DNA of 9,591 bases. It comes from an uncultured bacterium. Lineage in GTDB: Bacteria > Verrucomicrobiota > Lentisphaeria > Victivallales > Victivallaceae. Positions 1 to 6,843 of the stretch are shown piece after piece. The notes below the pieces were generated by a model. It searched no databases and had not been told where the DNA came from. It saw only the letters and a program-made list of their open reading frames with translations. The position numbers and the translations under genes were made by a program. Numbering within the stretch: the first letter of the stretch is position 1; each line of letters begins with the position of its first letter. The stretch covers positions 1 through 9,591 of the forward strand of contig CASECL010000278.1 of NCBI GenBank assembly GCA_949286445.1, read 5' to 3'.

Positions 1-10
1 CCGGAATAAA

Positions 11-856
11 TCACAATTTAATACCTGCTTTTTCCGCTTCCGCTCTGGCCATGGCCTTAATTTTTTTCATATCTGCCGTCGGCTCCGGAAATTCGGTGTG
101 CATATTTTCCAACACCCGGCGCAAAATATCTGACACCGCTAAATCCCGTATATATTTGCGGTTGGCAGGGATGACAAACCAGGGCGCGCACTCGGTGGAA
201 CAATTATTGAGCATATCTTCAAATGCTTTCATATATTCCTTCCAGTGTTCACGCTCCGTGTAATCCGACTCGGAAATTTTCCAGTGTTTATCCTCTTCTT
301 TCAGGCGGTCGGCAAAGCGTTTAAGCTGTTCATCCTTGCTGATGTGAAGCATGAATTTAACCACCCGGGTATTCCGGTCGCTGAGCAGACGCTCAAAGGC
401 GTTGATATGTTCATAACGCCTTTCGCACTCGCCTGCCGAAACCTGCCCATGCACCCGGGTAACCAGCACATCTTCATAGTGCGAACGGTTGAATACCACC
501 ACCTCGCCAGTCCGCGGCACAGCTAAATGGGCCCGCCAGAGAAAATCATGGGCCAACTCCAAAGTGCTGGGCTGCTTAAATGACACTACCCGGCATCCCT
601 GAATATTGAGCGGACCGAGTACGGAATTAATCACTCCGTCTTTGCCTCCGGCATCCATGGCCTGAAAAATAACCAGCAGCGACTGTTTATTTTCCGCGTA
701 CATCCGGAACTGGAGCTTGCGCATAACTTCGATATTTTCCGCGGTGGCGTCCCTGGCCTCTTTTTTGGAAATCTTCAATTCTGCACACTCGGGATCTACT
801 TTATCCAGATTAAATTTTTTATCCGGCTTTACCGCAAACTGTTTTATAAAATTCAT
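11..856 (-). CDS. ppk2: PPK2-family polyphosphate kinase (polyphosphate:nucleotide phosphotransferase)
   Basis: The protein is predicted to move phosphate between inorganic polyphosphate and nucleoside mono- or diphosphates in the cytoplasm. From the ATG at 856 it is 281 aa, normal for a single-domain PPK2. Visible motifs are the Walker A AMDAGGKDG (residues 66-74), the Walker B block FNRSHYED (122-129), a basic lid around 175-195 and the family segment APWFVIPANRKY (224-235). The Walker A and overall sequence resemble class III enzymes such as that of Meiothermus ruber, which can phosphorylate AMP and ADP; the class is inferred. A TTG at 898 would add 14 residues and overlap dsbD. I prefer ATG 856 because GGGGGA lies about 8 nt upstream and similarity to the family begins there. 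It lies 22 nt downstream of dsbD and is probably last in that operon, though the sequence to the left is not visible. Confidence 0.93.
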   Translation of the reverse strand: MNFIKQFAVKPDKKFNLDKVDPECAELKISKKEARDATAENIEVMRKLQFRMYAENKQSLLVIFQAMDAGGKDGVINSVLGPLNIQGCRVVSFKQPSTLELAHDFLWRAHLAVPRTGEVVVFNRSHYEDVLVTRVHGQVSAGECERRYEHINAFERLLSDRNTRVVKFMLHISKDEQLKRFADRLKEEDKHWKISESDYTEREHWKEYMKAFEDMLNNCSTECAPWFVIPANRKYIRDLAVSDILRRVLENMHTEFPEPTADMKKIKAMARAEAEKAGIKL

Positions 857-878
857 TTTTACTGTCCCCCGGCTGAAT

Positions 879-2456
879 TTATTTTTTTCCCGTTTCAATC
901 AGAACATAGGATGGAAGTCCCTTAATACCGTATGAATCAAGCAGTTTTGCTACTTCAGGATCGTTTAATTTTTCCGCCTGAAATTTAACAAAAGATACCT
1001 CTTTCAACGCCGCTTTTACTTTTTCATTGCTCAATACTGTTTTTTCCATTACCGAACAATTTTTGCACCATGAAGCCCAGAAATCAATCAGCAGCGGACG
1101 ATTTTCCGCCGCGGCCAGACGCTTTATCTCCTCAAGTTTGCGGATTTCCTTTCCGGCATCATACTCTCCGGAACCCAGCCTTACTGCAATAACAAAATAG
1201 TATCCTGCCATAAGGAAAATAAACCCGGCAAAAACATATTTCACATAGACCATGAATTTCCCCGGTCTTGGCAATACCCCCAATCCGGCACCGGCAAACG
1301 GCCATGGCAACGCCATTCCAAATCCCAGCAGCAGCGGATAAAAAGCGGCCATGACATCGCCTCCGGCGTAGCGTTCTGCGGAAAAAATCAGCACACTTAT
1401 TACCACCGGAGCCACGCACGCCCCGGCCAGTAATGCAGCCACCGCCCCCATAAAAAAGGCCAGCAGATTTTTCCCGAAACGGAATTTATTCCAGTTGACT
1501 CCGCCGAAACGCTGAAAGTCAATATTAAATACCCCCAGCATGGCCAGAGCCAGAAAGATAAATATAATTGCCACCACAACATTGAATACCGGGGAACTGT
1601 TGAGCGAACCGAATTTCATTCCTGCCCCCACCGATAACCCGCCCAGCACTCCATACGCCGCCATCATGCCGAGAGCGTAAACGCATCCCCGGAAAAATCC
1701 GGTTCCGGAACGGCTTTTTCCGTTCTCTCCGCTGTTCTCCCCTGCCCCCAGAATAGCCAGATTAACCGGAATCATCGGAAGCACACAGGGGGTTAAATTC
1801 AATGCCAGACCGCCCAGAATTACTGCCAGCATCCACCAGATACTACCGGGCTGCAGGCGGGAAAAACTGCTGTTGTTCTGTTGTTCCGCTGACACTTCCT
1901 CATTCAGCGCAGAAATTGATACCTTTTCCGCCTTTTTGTCCGTTCCACGGATAAAGGCAATGAATTCATCTGCGGAAACAATTCCGCTTAAAACCCGGAA
2001 TTTTTCTTCCGGTTCCGCCCCGGTTTTTCCGGTATTCTCTGCGGATATTTTTTTATTTCCGTCCTCCGTGCCTGCTTCCGGCCAGACGAAAACTTCCGGC
2101 ATAAAGCAAATCCCCTGTTTACAGCCCTGGTAATTTACTTTAACCCGGAAAGGCGGCCGGCCGGCAAAACGCCATACCGACCGCCCGGCAGGATAAACAT
2201 TGATTGCAGTGCCGCTATCGTCCCGGTGTGAGACAACTGCCGGTTTTTCCAGTGCTGTTAGCTGCTTATTATCTGCATCAAGCACATTTATTACGACACT
2301 TTCCGCATACAGATAGGCCTCCGGAACAATGACTGCCGTCAGCGTCAGTTTTTCATTCCCGGCCTGCACGCTCCAGCTGAAATCATCTTCCGCTGCGGTT
2401 CCGGCGGCGGTAAAGATGAATACCTCCAGCAGCAACATCAACCATAATTTTTTCAC
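879..2456 (-). CDS. dsbD: Thiol:disulfide interchange protein DsbD (inner-membrane electron transporter)
   Basis: DsbD carries reducing power from cytoplasmic thioredoxin across the inner membrane to periplasmic thiol proteins. The 525-aa protein has a signal peptide (1-22), a periplasmic N-domain with a GCKQGIC cysteine pair (C112, C117), a membrane core at about 205-425, and a C-terminal thioredoxin domain from about 434 with WCKNC (C464, C467). The core cysteines are C224 in LTPCVLP and C347 in GACVAP. I count about six membrane segments, as in CcdA, rather than the eight of E. coli DsbD. The start is GTG, with AGGA four bases upstream. The thioredoxin domain ends soon after the cis-proline (GLPSYVLIETGKK), so the usual last strand and helix, about 25 residues, are missing; the stop follows an A7 run. 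It lies 52 nt after the secreted thioredoxin gene, its likely partner. Family assignment is firm; activity of the short domain is not. Confidence 0.93.
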   Translation of the reverse strand: MKKLWLMLLLEVFIFTAAGTAAEDDFSWSVQAGNEKLTLTAVIVPEAYLYAESVVINVLDADNKQLTALEKPAVVSHRDDSGTAINVYPAGRSVWRFAGRPPFRVKVNYQGCKQGICFMPEVFVWPEAGTEDGNKKISAENTGKTGAEPEEKFRVLSGIVSADEFIAFIRGTDKKAEKVSISALNEEVSAEQQNNSSFSRLQPGSIWWMLAVILGGLALNLTPCVLPMIPVNLAILGAGENSGENGKSRSGTGFFRGCVYALGMMAAYGVLGGLSVGAGMKFGSLNSSPVFNVVVAIIFIFLALAMLGVFNIDFQRFGGVNWNKFRFGKNLLAFFMGAVAALLAGACVAPVVISVLIFSAERYAGGDVMAAFYPLLLGFGMALPWPFAGAGLGVLPRPGKFMVYVKYVFAGFIFLMAGYYFVIAVRLGSGEYDAGKEIRKLEEIKRLAAAENRPLLIDFWASWCKNCSVMEKTVLSNEKVKAALKEVSFVKFQAEKLNDPEVAKLLDSYGIKGLPSYVLIETGKK

Positions 2457-2508
2457 GTTTTCCTGCCTTTTTTACTCTCAGCTCCTCCCGTAAAAAAAGG
2501 AGGCTGTC

Positions 2509-2943
2509 TTATTTTACCTTATCTATTTCAGAATTGACTATTTTGGAAAATTTTTCCCAGCTGGAAGAATCCACACCGAAGAGTTTGCCCTCCTTGCCGG
2601 AGGCGGAAATAACCATCATAGAAGGATACCCCCGCACCTTGTATTTTCTGGCCAGAGTCTGGTTTTGAGTCCTTTCGCTGGCAGACATTCTCTTGCTCTG
2701 CGGAAAGTCCAGAAACAGGAAGACCACTTTATCTTTGGCGAATTTCTTGAATTCAGGGGTGGAAAGAATATTTTTCTCCAGCCGTTTACACCAGTAGCAC
2801 CAGTCAGATCCGGTGAAAAGCACCAGCATGGGCTTTTTGCTTTCCTGTGAAAGTTTTTTCGCGGCTTCAAAATTGGTTTCCCACTTGGCGTCTTCCGCCG
2901 CTCCGGCGGCAAAAACCGCTCCAAACAGTGCCAGCATAAACAA
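2509..2943 (-). CDS. Secreted thioredoxin-like protein with CYWC active site
   Basis: A small exported thioredoxin-fold protein of the Thioredoxin_7 type, probably a periplasmic reductase or disulfide-handling protein kept reduced by the DsbD encoded next. Read from the TTG at 2943 it has 144 aa, a hydrophobic leader (about 1-15), the active site GSDWCYWCKRLE with C49 and C52, a central strand VVFLFLDF and the cis-proline loop VRGYPSMMV. The TTG start leaves the leader without positive charge. Four codons upstream, ACG at 2955-2953 sits four bases after GGAGGAGG; starting there adds MKKL and gives a classic signal peptide very like that of DsbD. The true start is therefore probably 2955 (148 aa), through a rare ACG start or a base change from ATG. 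The frame has a TGA at 2973-2971, so it cannot begin further upstream. The substrate is unknown. Confidence 0.88.
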   Translation of the reverse strand: MFMLALFGAVFAAGAAEDAKWETNFEAAKKLSQESKKPMLVLFTGSDWCYWCKRLEKNILSTPEFKKFAKDKVVFLFLDFPQSKRMSASERTQNQTLARKYKVRGYPSMMVISASGKEGKLFGVDSSSWEKFSKIVNSEIDKVK

Positions 2944-4115
2944 TAATTTTTTCGTTTTTCCTCCTCCGGGTCAGTTTTTTTCATCTCTTTTTCATTTTCT
3001 TCTCCGGCTTTGCCGGCTTTGTACGTCCGGCTGTTCCGGTCAAAGACCAGATTATTCCGGTTTTGCTCAATCCACTCCTGCCGTTTTTCTGAGTGCGCAA
3101 TTCCGGTAAGCCGGAACAAATTTCTATCCAGCTCTACGTTCATCCCGGAACCAGACCGCATTGAGTTAAACTGATCGTTTACAGACAGGAATGACTTAAA
3201 TTGATCGGCCATAAACAAAAATGATTTAACATGTCCGGCCCCGGCCAATAAATTCAACAGCCGCAGCCGCTGCCAATCGTTGTAAGTACGCTGAATTTTC
3301 TGATACATTATGTCACAGAAGTCATTAAATTCACTTTCCGGCATATTTTTCAGCACCAAAGTCAGCAATAATTCATTCGGCTCATCCTGCACATACAATT
3401 TTTCTTTCAGCACCGGGAGTGCTTTACCTATCATATTCAAGCGGTTAAGTGCCTGAATACAACAAGCGTTTCTGCTGTTTTCCAGCAAAAACTCAAAGTC
3501 AGATGCATCGGCCTGCGAAGCGTAAACTTCAAGCAGCACAGAACGGCCATTGGTATTCCGGTGTGCCTCAATATATTTTTTCAACTCAGCTTTCGGCAGA
3601 GCTGAAGCTGCCTGTTTCACCACGGTATTGAATGGCGAATATCCGGCAAAAGGGAGCATGTCATCAAAGTATTTATCCGCGAAACGGTTAAGATGAACCG
3701 CAAGCATTTTTATGCCATTTTCCGACATCTGTCCTGACATCTGCCCCGCCAGAGTGATGAATTTGCGGATTTCACCGGGTTCAGCCCCCTCCTCCGGCAA
3801 AAATAATTCCATATATTTATCTGCCATCTGCCGGGAGACGCGATAGGAATCTCCGGAGGGGAAAACGGTCCGCAAATCAACGCAATATTTCAGCAGTTCA
3901 TCTTTTTCTTCAAGTTTCTTTTCCAATGCGGCGATTTTCAGGGCACTTACCGTCTCACTTTCCTTGAATTTGCTCTTCAGCGCGGCAATCTCCTGAGAGT
4001 TTGCGTTTTTATATTCGTAAAAATCCTTTTGCGTCACATAACTGCAGCCGGATGAAGCCAGCAGAAACCCTGCCGCGGCAATATATCCGCCAATACTGAA
4101 AAATGATGTTTTCAT
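2616..4115 (-). CDS. Exported helical protein, probable lipoprotein; 3' end out of frame
   Basis: I do not recognise this family. The N-terminus is a signal sequence ending ASSGC, a loose lipobox with C24 as possible lipid site, followed by a charged heptad-like stretch (about 33-76) that looks coiled coil. The rest is mostly helical and resembles a repeat scaffold. A late segment (about 340-365, RLTG...EWIEQNRNNLVFDRNSRTYK) recalls the C-terminal signature of HEAT-repeat proteins in PVC bacteria; this is a weak inference. The open frame gives 499 aa, but everything after about residue 380 lies on the thioredoxin gene in another frame and is rich in W, C, R and P, so it is probably not native protein. 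A one-base shift at the A7 run (2981-2975) would give TGA at 2973-2971 and a 381-aa product. ATG 4115 is my start; TTG 4124 sits closer to the AGAGG site. It is first in the leftward operon. Confidence 0.7.
   Translation of the reverse strand: MKTSFFSIGGYIAAAGFLLASSGCSYVTQKDFYEYKNANSQEIAALKSKFKESETVSALKIAALEKKLEEKDELLKYCVDLRTVFPSGDSYRVSRQMADKYMELFLPEEGAEPGEIRKFITLAGQMSGQMSENGIKMLAVHLNRFADKYFDDMLPFAGYSPFNTVVKQAASALPKAELKKYIEAHRNTNGRSVLLEVYASQADASDFEFLLENSRNACCIQALNRLNMIGKALPVLKEKLYVQDEPNELLLTLVLKNMPESEFNDFCDIMYQKIQRTYNDWQRLRLLNLLAGAGHVKSFLFMADQFKSFLSVNDQFNSMRSGSGMNVELDRNLFRLTGIAHSEKRQEWIEQNRNNLVFDRNSRTYKAGKAGEENEKEMKKTDPEEEKRKNYCLCWHCLERFLPPERRKTPSGKPILKPRKNFHRKAKSPCWCFSPDLTGATGVNGWRKIFFPPLNSRNSPKIKWSSCFWTFRRARECLPAKGLKTRLWPENTRCGGILL
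2960..2967 (-). promoter_or_regulatory. Strong ribosome binding site of the thioredoxin-like gene
   Basis: GGAGGAGG on the minus strand is the strongest Shine-Dalgarno sequence in the window. It ends four bases before ACG (2955), but 16 and 22 bases before the in-frame TTG (2943) and ATG (2937). Spacing therefore favours ACG as the initiation codon. The site lies inside the overlapping reading frame of the upstream lipoprotein gene. Confidence 0.75.
2975..2981 (-). other. A7 homopolymer at the lipoprotein/thioredoxin junction
   Basis: In the lipoprotein frame the run reads ATG AAA AAA ACT GAC. With one additional A, or a ribosomal or polymerase slip of -1, it becomes ATG AAA AAA AAC TGA and terminates. 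That stop lies three bases before the thioredoxin ribosome binding site, the spacing expected of adjacent operon genes. It is a candidate for a sequencing indel, a real frameshift mutation, or transcriptional slippage. Confidence 0.5.
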
Positions 4116-4146
4116 GACAACCAATTTTCCTCTCCCGGGATAACTT

Positions 4147-4162
4147 TCAATGATATCATTGA
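4147..4162. repeat. Perfect 16-bp palindrome in the leader of the leftward operon
   Basis: TCAATGAT is followed directly by its reverse complement ATCATTGA. The palindrome lies about 10-25 bases downstream of the predicted leftward start point (near 4171) and ends 31 bases before ATG 4115. A dimeric regulator could bind here as a roadblock operator. No regulator gene is adjacent, so that role is inferred. Confidence 0.5.
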
Positions 4163-4177
4163 TGTGTCTCACAGAAC

Positions 4178-4205
4178 ACTATACACAACATGTTTTTTTT
4201 TGCAA
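4178..4205 (-). promoter_or_regulatory. Predicted promoter of the lipoprotein-thioredoxin-dsbD-ppk2 operon
   Basis: On the minus strand, TTGCAA (4205-4200) and TATAGT (4183-4178) are separated by 16 bases, a reasonable sigma-70-like pair. An A-rich tract fills much of the spacer. The predicted start near 4171 leaves a leader of about 56 bases before ATG 4115. It is the only good leftward candidate I see between this operon and hrpB. Confidence 0.5.
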
Positions 4206-4223
4206 GCGGCAAATAATAAAACA

Positions 4224-4252
4224 TTGATTTTTTCCTGAAAAAAGTGTACATT
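4224..4252 (+). promoter_or_regulatory. Predicted hrpB promoter giving a leaderless mRNA
   Basis: TTGATT (4224-4229) and TACATT (4247-4252) are 17 bases apart. A start point about 7 bases past the -10 box falls at 4258-4261, on or just before the hrpB ATG at 4261. No Shine-Dalgarno sequence lies upstream of that ATG, which fits leaderless translation. The match to sigma-70 consensus is 4 of 6 in each box. Confidence 0.45.
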
Positions 4253-4260
4253 ACCATATT

Positions 4261-6690
4261 ATGTATTACTGGGACGAAAAAAAATTTCCGGCGGCCGCCG
4301 CCTTCAGAGATATTGCTGAAAAACTCAGCAGCAGCTCCCGGCTTCTGCTTTCTGCCGAAACCGGAGCCGGCAAAAGCACCCTTATTCCGGCCAAACTGCT
4401 GGATGAACCGTTTCTGACGGGTAAAATGATTATTATGCTGGAGCCCCGCCGTCTGGCCGCCCGGATGCTGGCGGATTTCCTTGCCGCCGTCCGGGGCGAA
4501 AAGGTGGGGGAAACGGTTGGGTTTGCCATCCGGGGGGAGAAAAAAATCTCCGCCCGCACCCGGCTGCTGATTGTTACCGAGGGAATACTTACCCGCATGA
4601 TGCAGCAGGATATGGAATTATCCGGCACCGGGCTGATTATTTTTGACGAATTCCATGAACGCCATCTCTCCGGAGATCTGGGTTTGGCAATGGCCATGGA
4701 CATTCAGGAAAATCTCCGCCCGGATCTGAAAATAATGGTAATGTCAGCTACTTTGAATGAAGATAATCTGGCATATTTTCTTCAGACTGCCCGGCAGGTA
4801 AAGGTGCCGGGGAGAACCTTTCCGCTGCAGATTTTCTATGATGAAACACCCCGCTTTGACGCCGGGGATCCGTCCCGGGAGCTATGGGAAAAAATCTGTT
4901 CTGCCGTTCTGCGTCAGTTGCGGCGGGCGATTGAAGAAAATCCGGGATGCGGCATACTCTGTTTTCTGCCGGGGGCAAGAGAAATAGCTGAGGTTCACCG
5001 CCAGCTGGCAGGCAATGTTCCGGATGGATTGAAAATTTACGAACTTTACGGCTCCATGAGCGGCAGGGAACAAAATGAGGCGGTTCATTCTCCGGGATGG
5101 AAGATTATACTTGCCACCAATATTGCAGAGAGCAGTGTTACCATTGAAAACATCAATGTAGTGGTGGACTCGCTTTATGAACGCCGGATTGAATTCAGTC
5201 CGGCCGACCTTATGGACAAACTGGTGCTGAGAAAAATATCCCGCAAATCCGCAATTCAGCGGGCGGGACGGGCGGGGAGAACTGCGCCGGGAAAGGTTTA
5301 CCGCTGCTGTACCGGAGCGGAATTTGAATTACTGGATGAAGACCCGGTGCCGGAGATACTGCGCTGTGACTTGGCCAATACGGTTCTGGAGCTCCGCTGC
5401 TGGGGCAATGAAAATCTGCGTTTTCCTGATCCGCCGCCTCCGGCCGCGCTGGAAGCCGGGAAAAAACTTTTATTTGAGCTGGGAGCACTTGACGATAACG
5501 GGCGTCCCACGCCGCTGGGGAGAAAAATCAATACTTTACCTTTGAACGCAAGATTAAGTGCCATGCTGATATTCGGGCTGGAAAACGGAGCCTTGCCGGA
5601 AGCGGCGGAACTTTGCGCCATACTGGGGGAAAGAGATTTTCTTTCCCGCGGCGTTTCCGCCGATATAACACTGCGCCAGGAAGCTCTGCGCCGTGGGAAG
5701 GCTCCGGAAAATGTGGTTAATTTATACCGTGATCTGCAAAAACGCCTGCGGCAAAGTGGGGAAAAAAATTATATTGAACATCACACCCTTTCTCCGGGAA
5801 TAATTTTAGCCTCCGGCTGTCCTGACCGGATTGCCCGTCAGCGCGGGCGGCACAGTTCGGAATATCTGCTTTCCGGCGGGCGCGGTGCGGCACTGCCCCG
5901 GGGAGATGACCTGGTGGGAAATGAATTTCTGGTGGTACCCGCGGTTGACGGCGGGGGCAAAAATGCCTTTATCCGGCTGGCGGCACCGGTAATGGAAACG
6001 GAAATACGACAATTTTTCCCGGAACGGATCATCCGGGAAAATGTGGTTGAATTTGACCCGGCAAAAGGAGTTTTCTCCTCATTTGAGCTGGAAAAATTCG
6101 GCAGTCTGGTATTGAAGAAAATTCCCCGATCCAATCCGGATGCGGTGGCGGAAGCCATGCTGGAATACTTGAAAAAACGCAATTTCGTTGATCTTGCGCC
6201 TGGCCGCGGCGGTGAAAACCTGAAAAAAAGACTGGAATACGCCGGATTAACCGTTGACTGGGGCGAAATTATTGCGCCGTATCTGACCGGGAAACGCTCC
6301 ATCTCCGAAGTAAACAGCCTTGATTTCAAATCCATGCTGAAAAATTCCCTCTCGCACAACGAAATGGCGAATTTGGAGAAAATCTGTCCTGCGGCGGTGA
6401 AACTGCCCTGCGGCAGGCTGCTGGAAATAGATTACGGTGAAGAAATTCCCACCGTATCATCCCGGGCGCAGGATTTCTACGGCATGGATTTTCATCCGGT
6501 ATTCGGTCCGGAAAAAACGCCTTTGCGGATTGAGTTGTTATCTCCTGCCCGCCGTCCGGTTCAGATAACCTGCGACCTTCCCGGTTTCTGGCGGGGCAGC
6601 TGGGCACTGGTGCGGAAAGAGATGAAAAGCCGTTATCCCAAACATGATTGGCCGGAAAAACCGCAGGAGTATAAGCCGGAAAGAAAATAA
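4261..6690 (+). CDS. hrpB: ATP-dependent helicase HrpB (DEAH/RHA family)
   Basis: A cytoplasmic SF2 helicase of the DEAH/RHA type; the cellular role of HrpB remains poorly defined in bacteria. The 809-aa protein is full length and carries all core motifs: I GAGKST (35-40), Ia EPRRLAARML (61-70), Ib TEGILTRMM (106-114), II DEFH in IIFDEFHERH (126-135), III MSATLN (161-166), V ATNIAESSVTIEN (285-297) and VI QRAGRAGR (333-340). A helicase-associated segment follows at about 385-520. The HrpB-specific C-terminal domain ends in FWRGSW...KSRYPKHDWPEKP (about 776-801), a strong family hallmark. ATG 4261 is the natural start because the N-terminus begins just before the usual HrpB leading helix. It is transcribed divergently from the redox operon, with 145 bases between the two starts. 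I see no defect. Confidence 0.96.
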   Translation: MYYWDEKKFPAAAAFRDIAEKLSSSSRLLLSAETGAGKSTLIPAKLLDEPFLTGKMIIMLEPRRLAARMLADFLAAVRGEKVGETVGFAIRGEKKISARTRLLIVTEGILTRMMQQDMELSGTGLIIFDEFHERHLSGDLGLAMAMDIQENLRPDLKIMVMSATLNEDNLAYFLQTARQVKVPGRTFPLQIFYDETPRFDAGDPSRELWEKICSAVLRQLRRAIEENPGCGILCFLPGAREIAEVHRQLAGNVPDGLKIYELYGSMSGREQNEAVHSPGWKIILATNIAESSVTIENINVVVDSLYERRIEFSPADLMDKLVLRKISRKSAIQRAGRAGRTAPGKVYRCCTGAEFELLDEDPVPEILRCDLANTVLELRCWGNENLRFPDPPPPAALEAGKKLLFELGALDDNGRPTPLGRKINTLPLNARLSAMLIFGLENGALPEAAELCAILGERDFLSRGVSADITLRQEALRRGKAPENVVNLYRDLQKRLRQSGEKNYIEHHTLSPGIILASGCPDRIARQRGRHSSEYLLSGGRGAALPRGDDLVGNEFLVVPAVDGGGKNAFIRLAAPVMETEIRQFFPERIIRENVVEFDPAKGVFSSFELEKFGSLVLKKIPRSNPDAVAEAMLEYLKKRNFVDLAPGRGGENLKKRLEYAGLTVDWGEIIAPYLTGKRSISEVNSLDFKSMLKNSLSHNEMANLEKICPAAVKLPCGRLLEIDYGEEIPTVSSRAQDFYGMDFHPVFGPEKTPLRIELLSPARRPVQITCDLPGFWRGSWALVRKEMKSRYPKHDWPEKPQEYKPERK

Positions 6691-6695
6691 TTTTA

Positions 6696-6717
6696 CCGGG
6701 GTGATAAATTGCCCCGG
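6696..6717 (+). terminator. Hairpin after hrpB, possible weak terminator
   Basis: CCGGGG (6696-6701) and CCCCGG (6712-6717) form a 6-bp GC-only stem with a 10-nt loop, five bases after the hrpB stop. There is no U tract directly after it, only ATTTT a few bases on, so it may slow or partly stop transcription, or protect the 3' end. Confidence 0.35.
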
Positions 6718-6746
6718 ATGACAATTTTCTGCTGTAATAAGATATT
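6718..6746 (+). promoter_or_regulatory. Possible thiI promoter
   Basis: ATGACA (6718-6723) and GATATT (6741-6746) are 17 bases apart and match the sigma-70 boxes at five and four positions. Transcription would begin near 6753 and give a leader of about 90 bases to the thiI ATG. Read-through from hrpB is an equally good explanation of thiI expression. Confidence 0.3.
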
Positions 6747-6787
6747 CTGAATATGATCCCTGAATATGCCGGGATATCCGCCCCGGC
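6747..6787 (+). repeat. Direct repeat and hairpin in the thiI leader
   Basis: CTGAATATG occurs at 6747-6755 and again at 6760-6768, a 13-bp period. The second copy touches a hairpin made of GCCGGG (6768-6773) and CCCGGC (6782-6787), with an 8-nt loop and no U tract. The function is unknown. I looked for TPP-riboswitch core signatures because ThiI can act in thiamine synthesis, and do not see them. Confidence 0.4.
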
Positions 6788-6843
6788 AGACAGAATATTG
6801 AAATAAAATATTAAATTTGAAAATATGGAGTCGGAAAAAAACT

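Noticed and set aside
857..898. TTG start at 898 for ppk2
   Set aside because: It would overlap dsbD and add a non-homologous basic leader. ATG 856 has a better-placed GGGGGA site and matches the family start.
2616..2970. Overlapping same-strand coding of the lipoprotein tail and the thioredoxin gene
   Set aside because: The tail translation is rich in W, C, R and P with no plausible fold, whereas the other frame encodes a clear thioredoxin. Dual coding is unlikely; a lost stop is simpler.
4116..4172. Upstream start at 4172 for the lipoprotein
   Set aside because: It would place 19 polar residues before the signal sequence and covers the predicted transcription start and the palindrome.
5838..6359. 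173-codon open frame antisense to hrpB
   Set aside because: A shadow of a GC-rich coding region; its translation is low-complexity (S, R, P) without motifs. The same applies to the antisense frame at 4266-4703.
6817..6843. TTG start at 6817 for thiI
   Set aside because: The added residues do not match ThiI N-termini, and the family pattern begins at ATG 6844.
6691..6843. TPP riboswitch upstream of thiI
   Set aside because: The conserved core signatures of that riboswitch are not present; only a direct repeat and a simple hairpin are seen.
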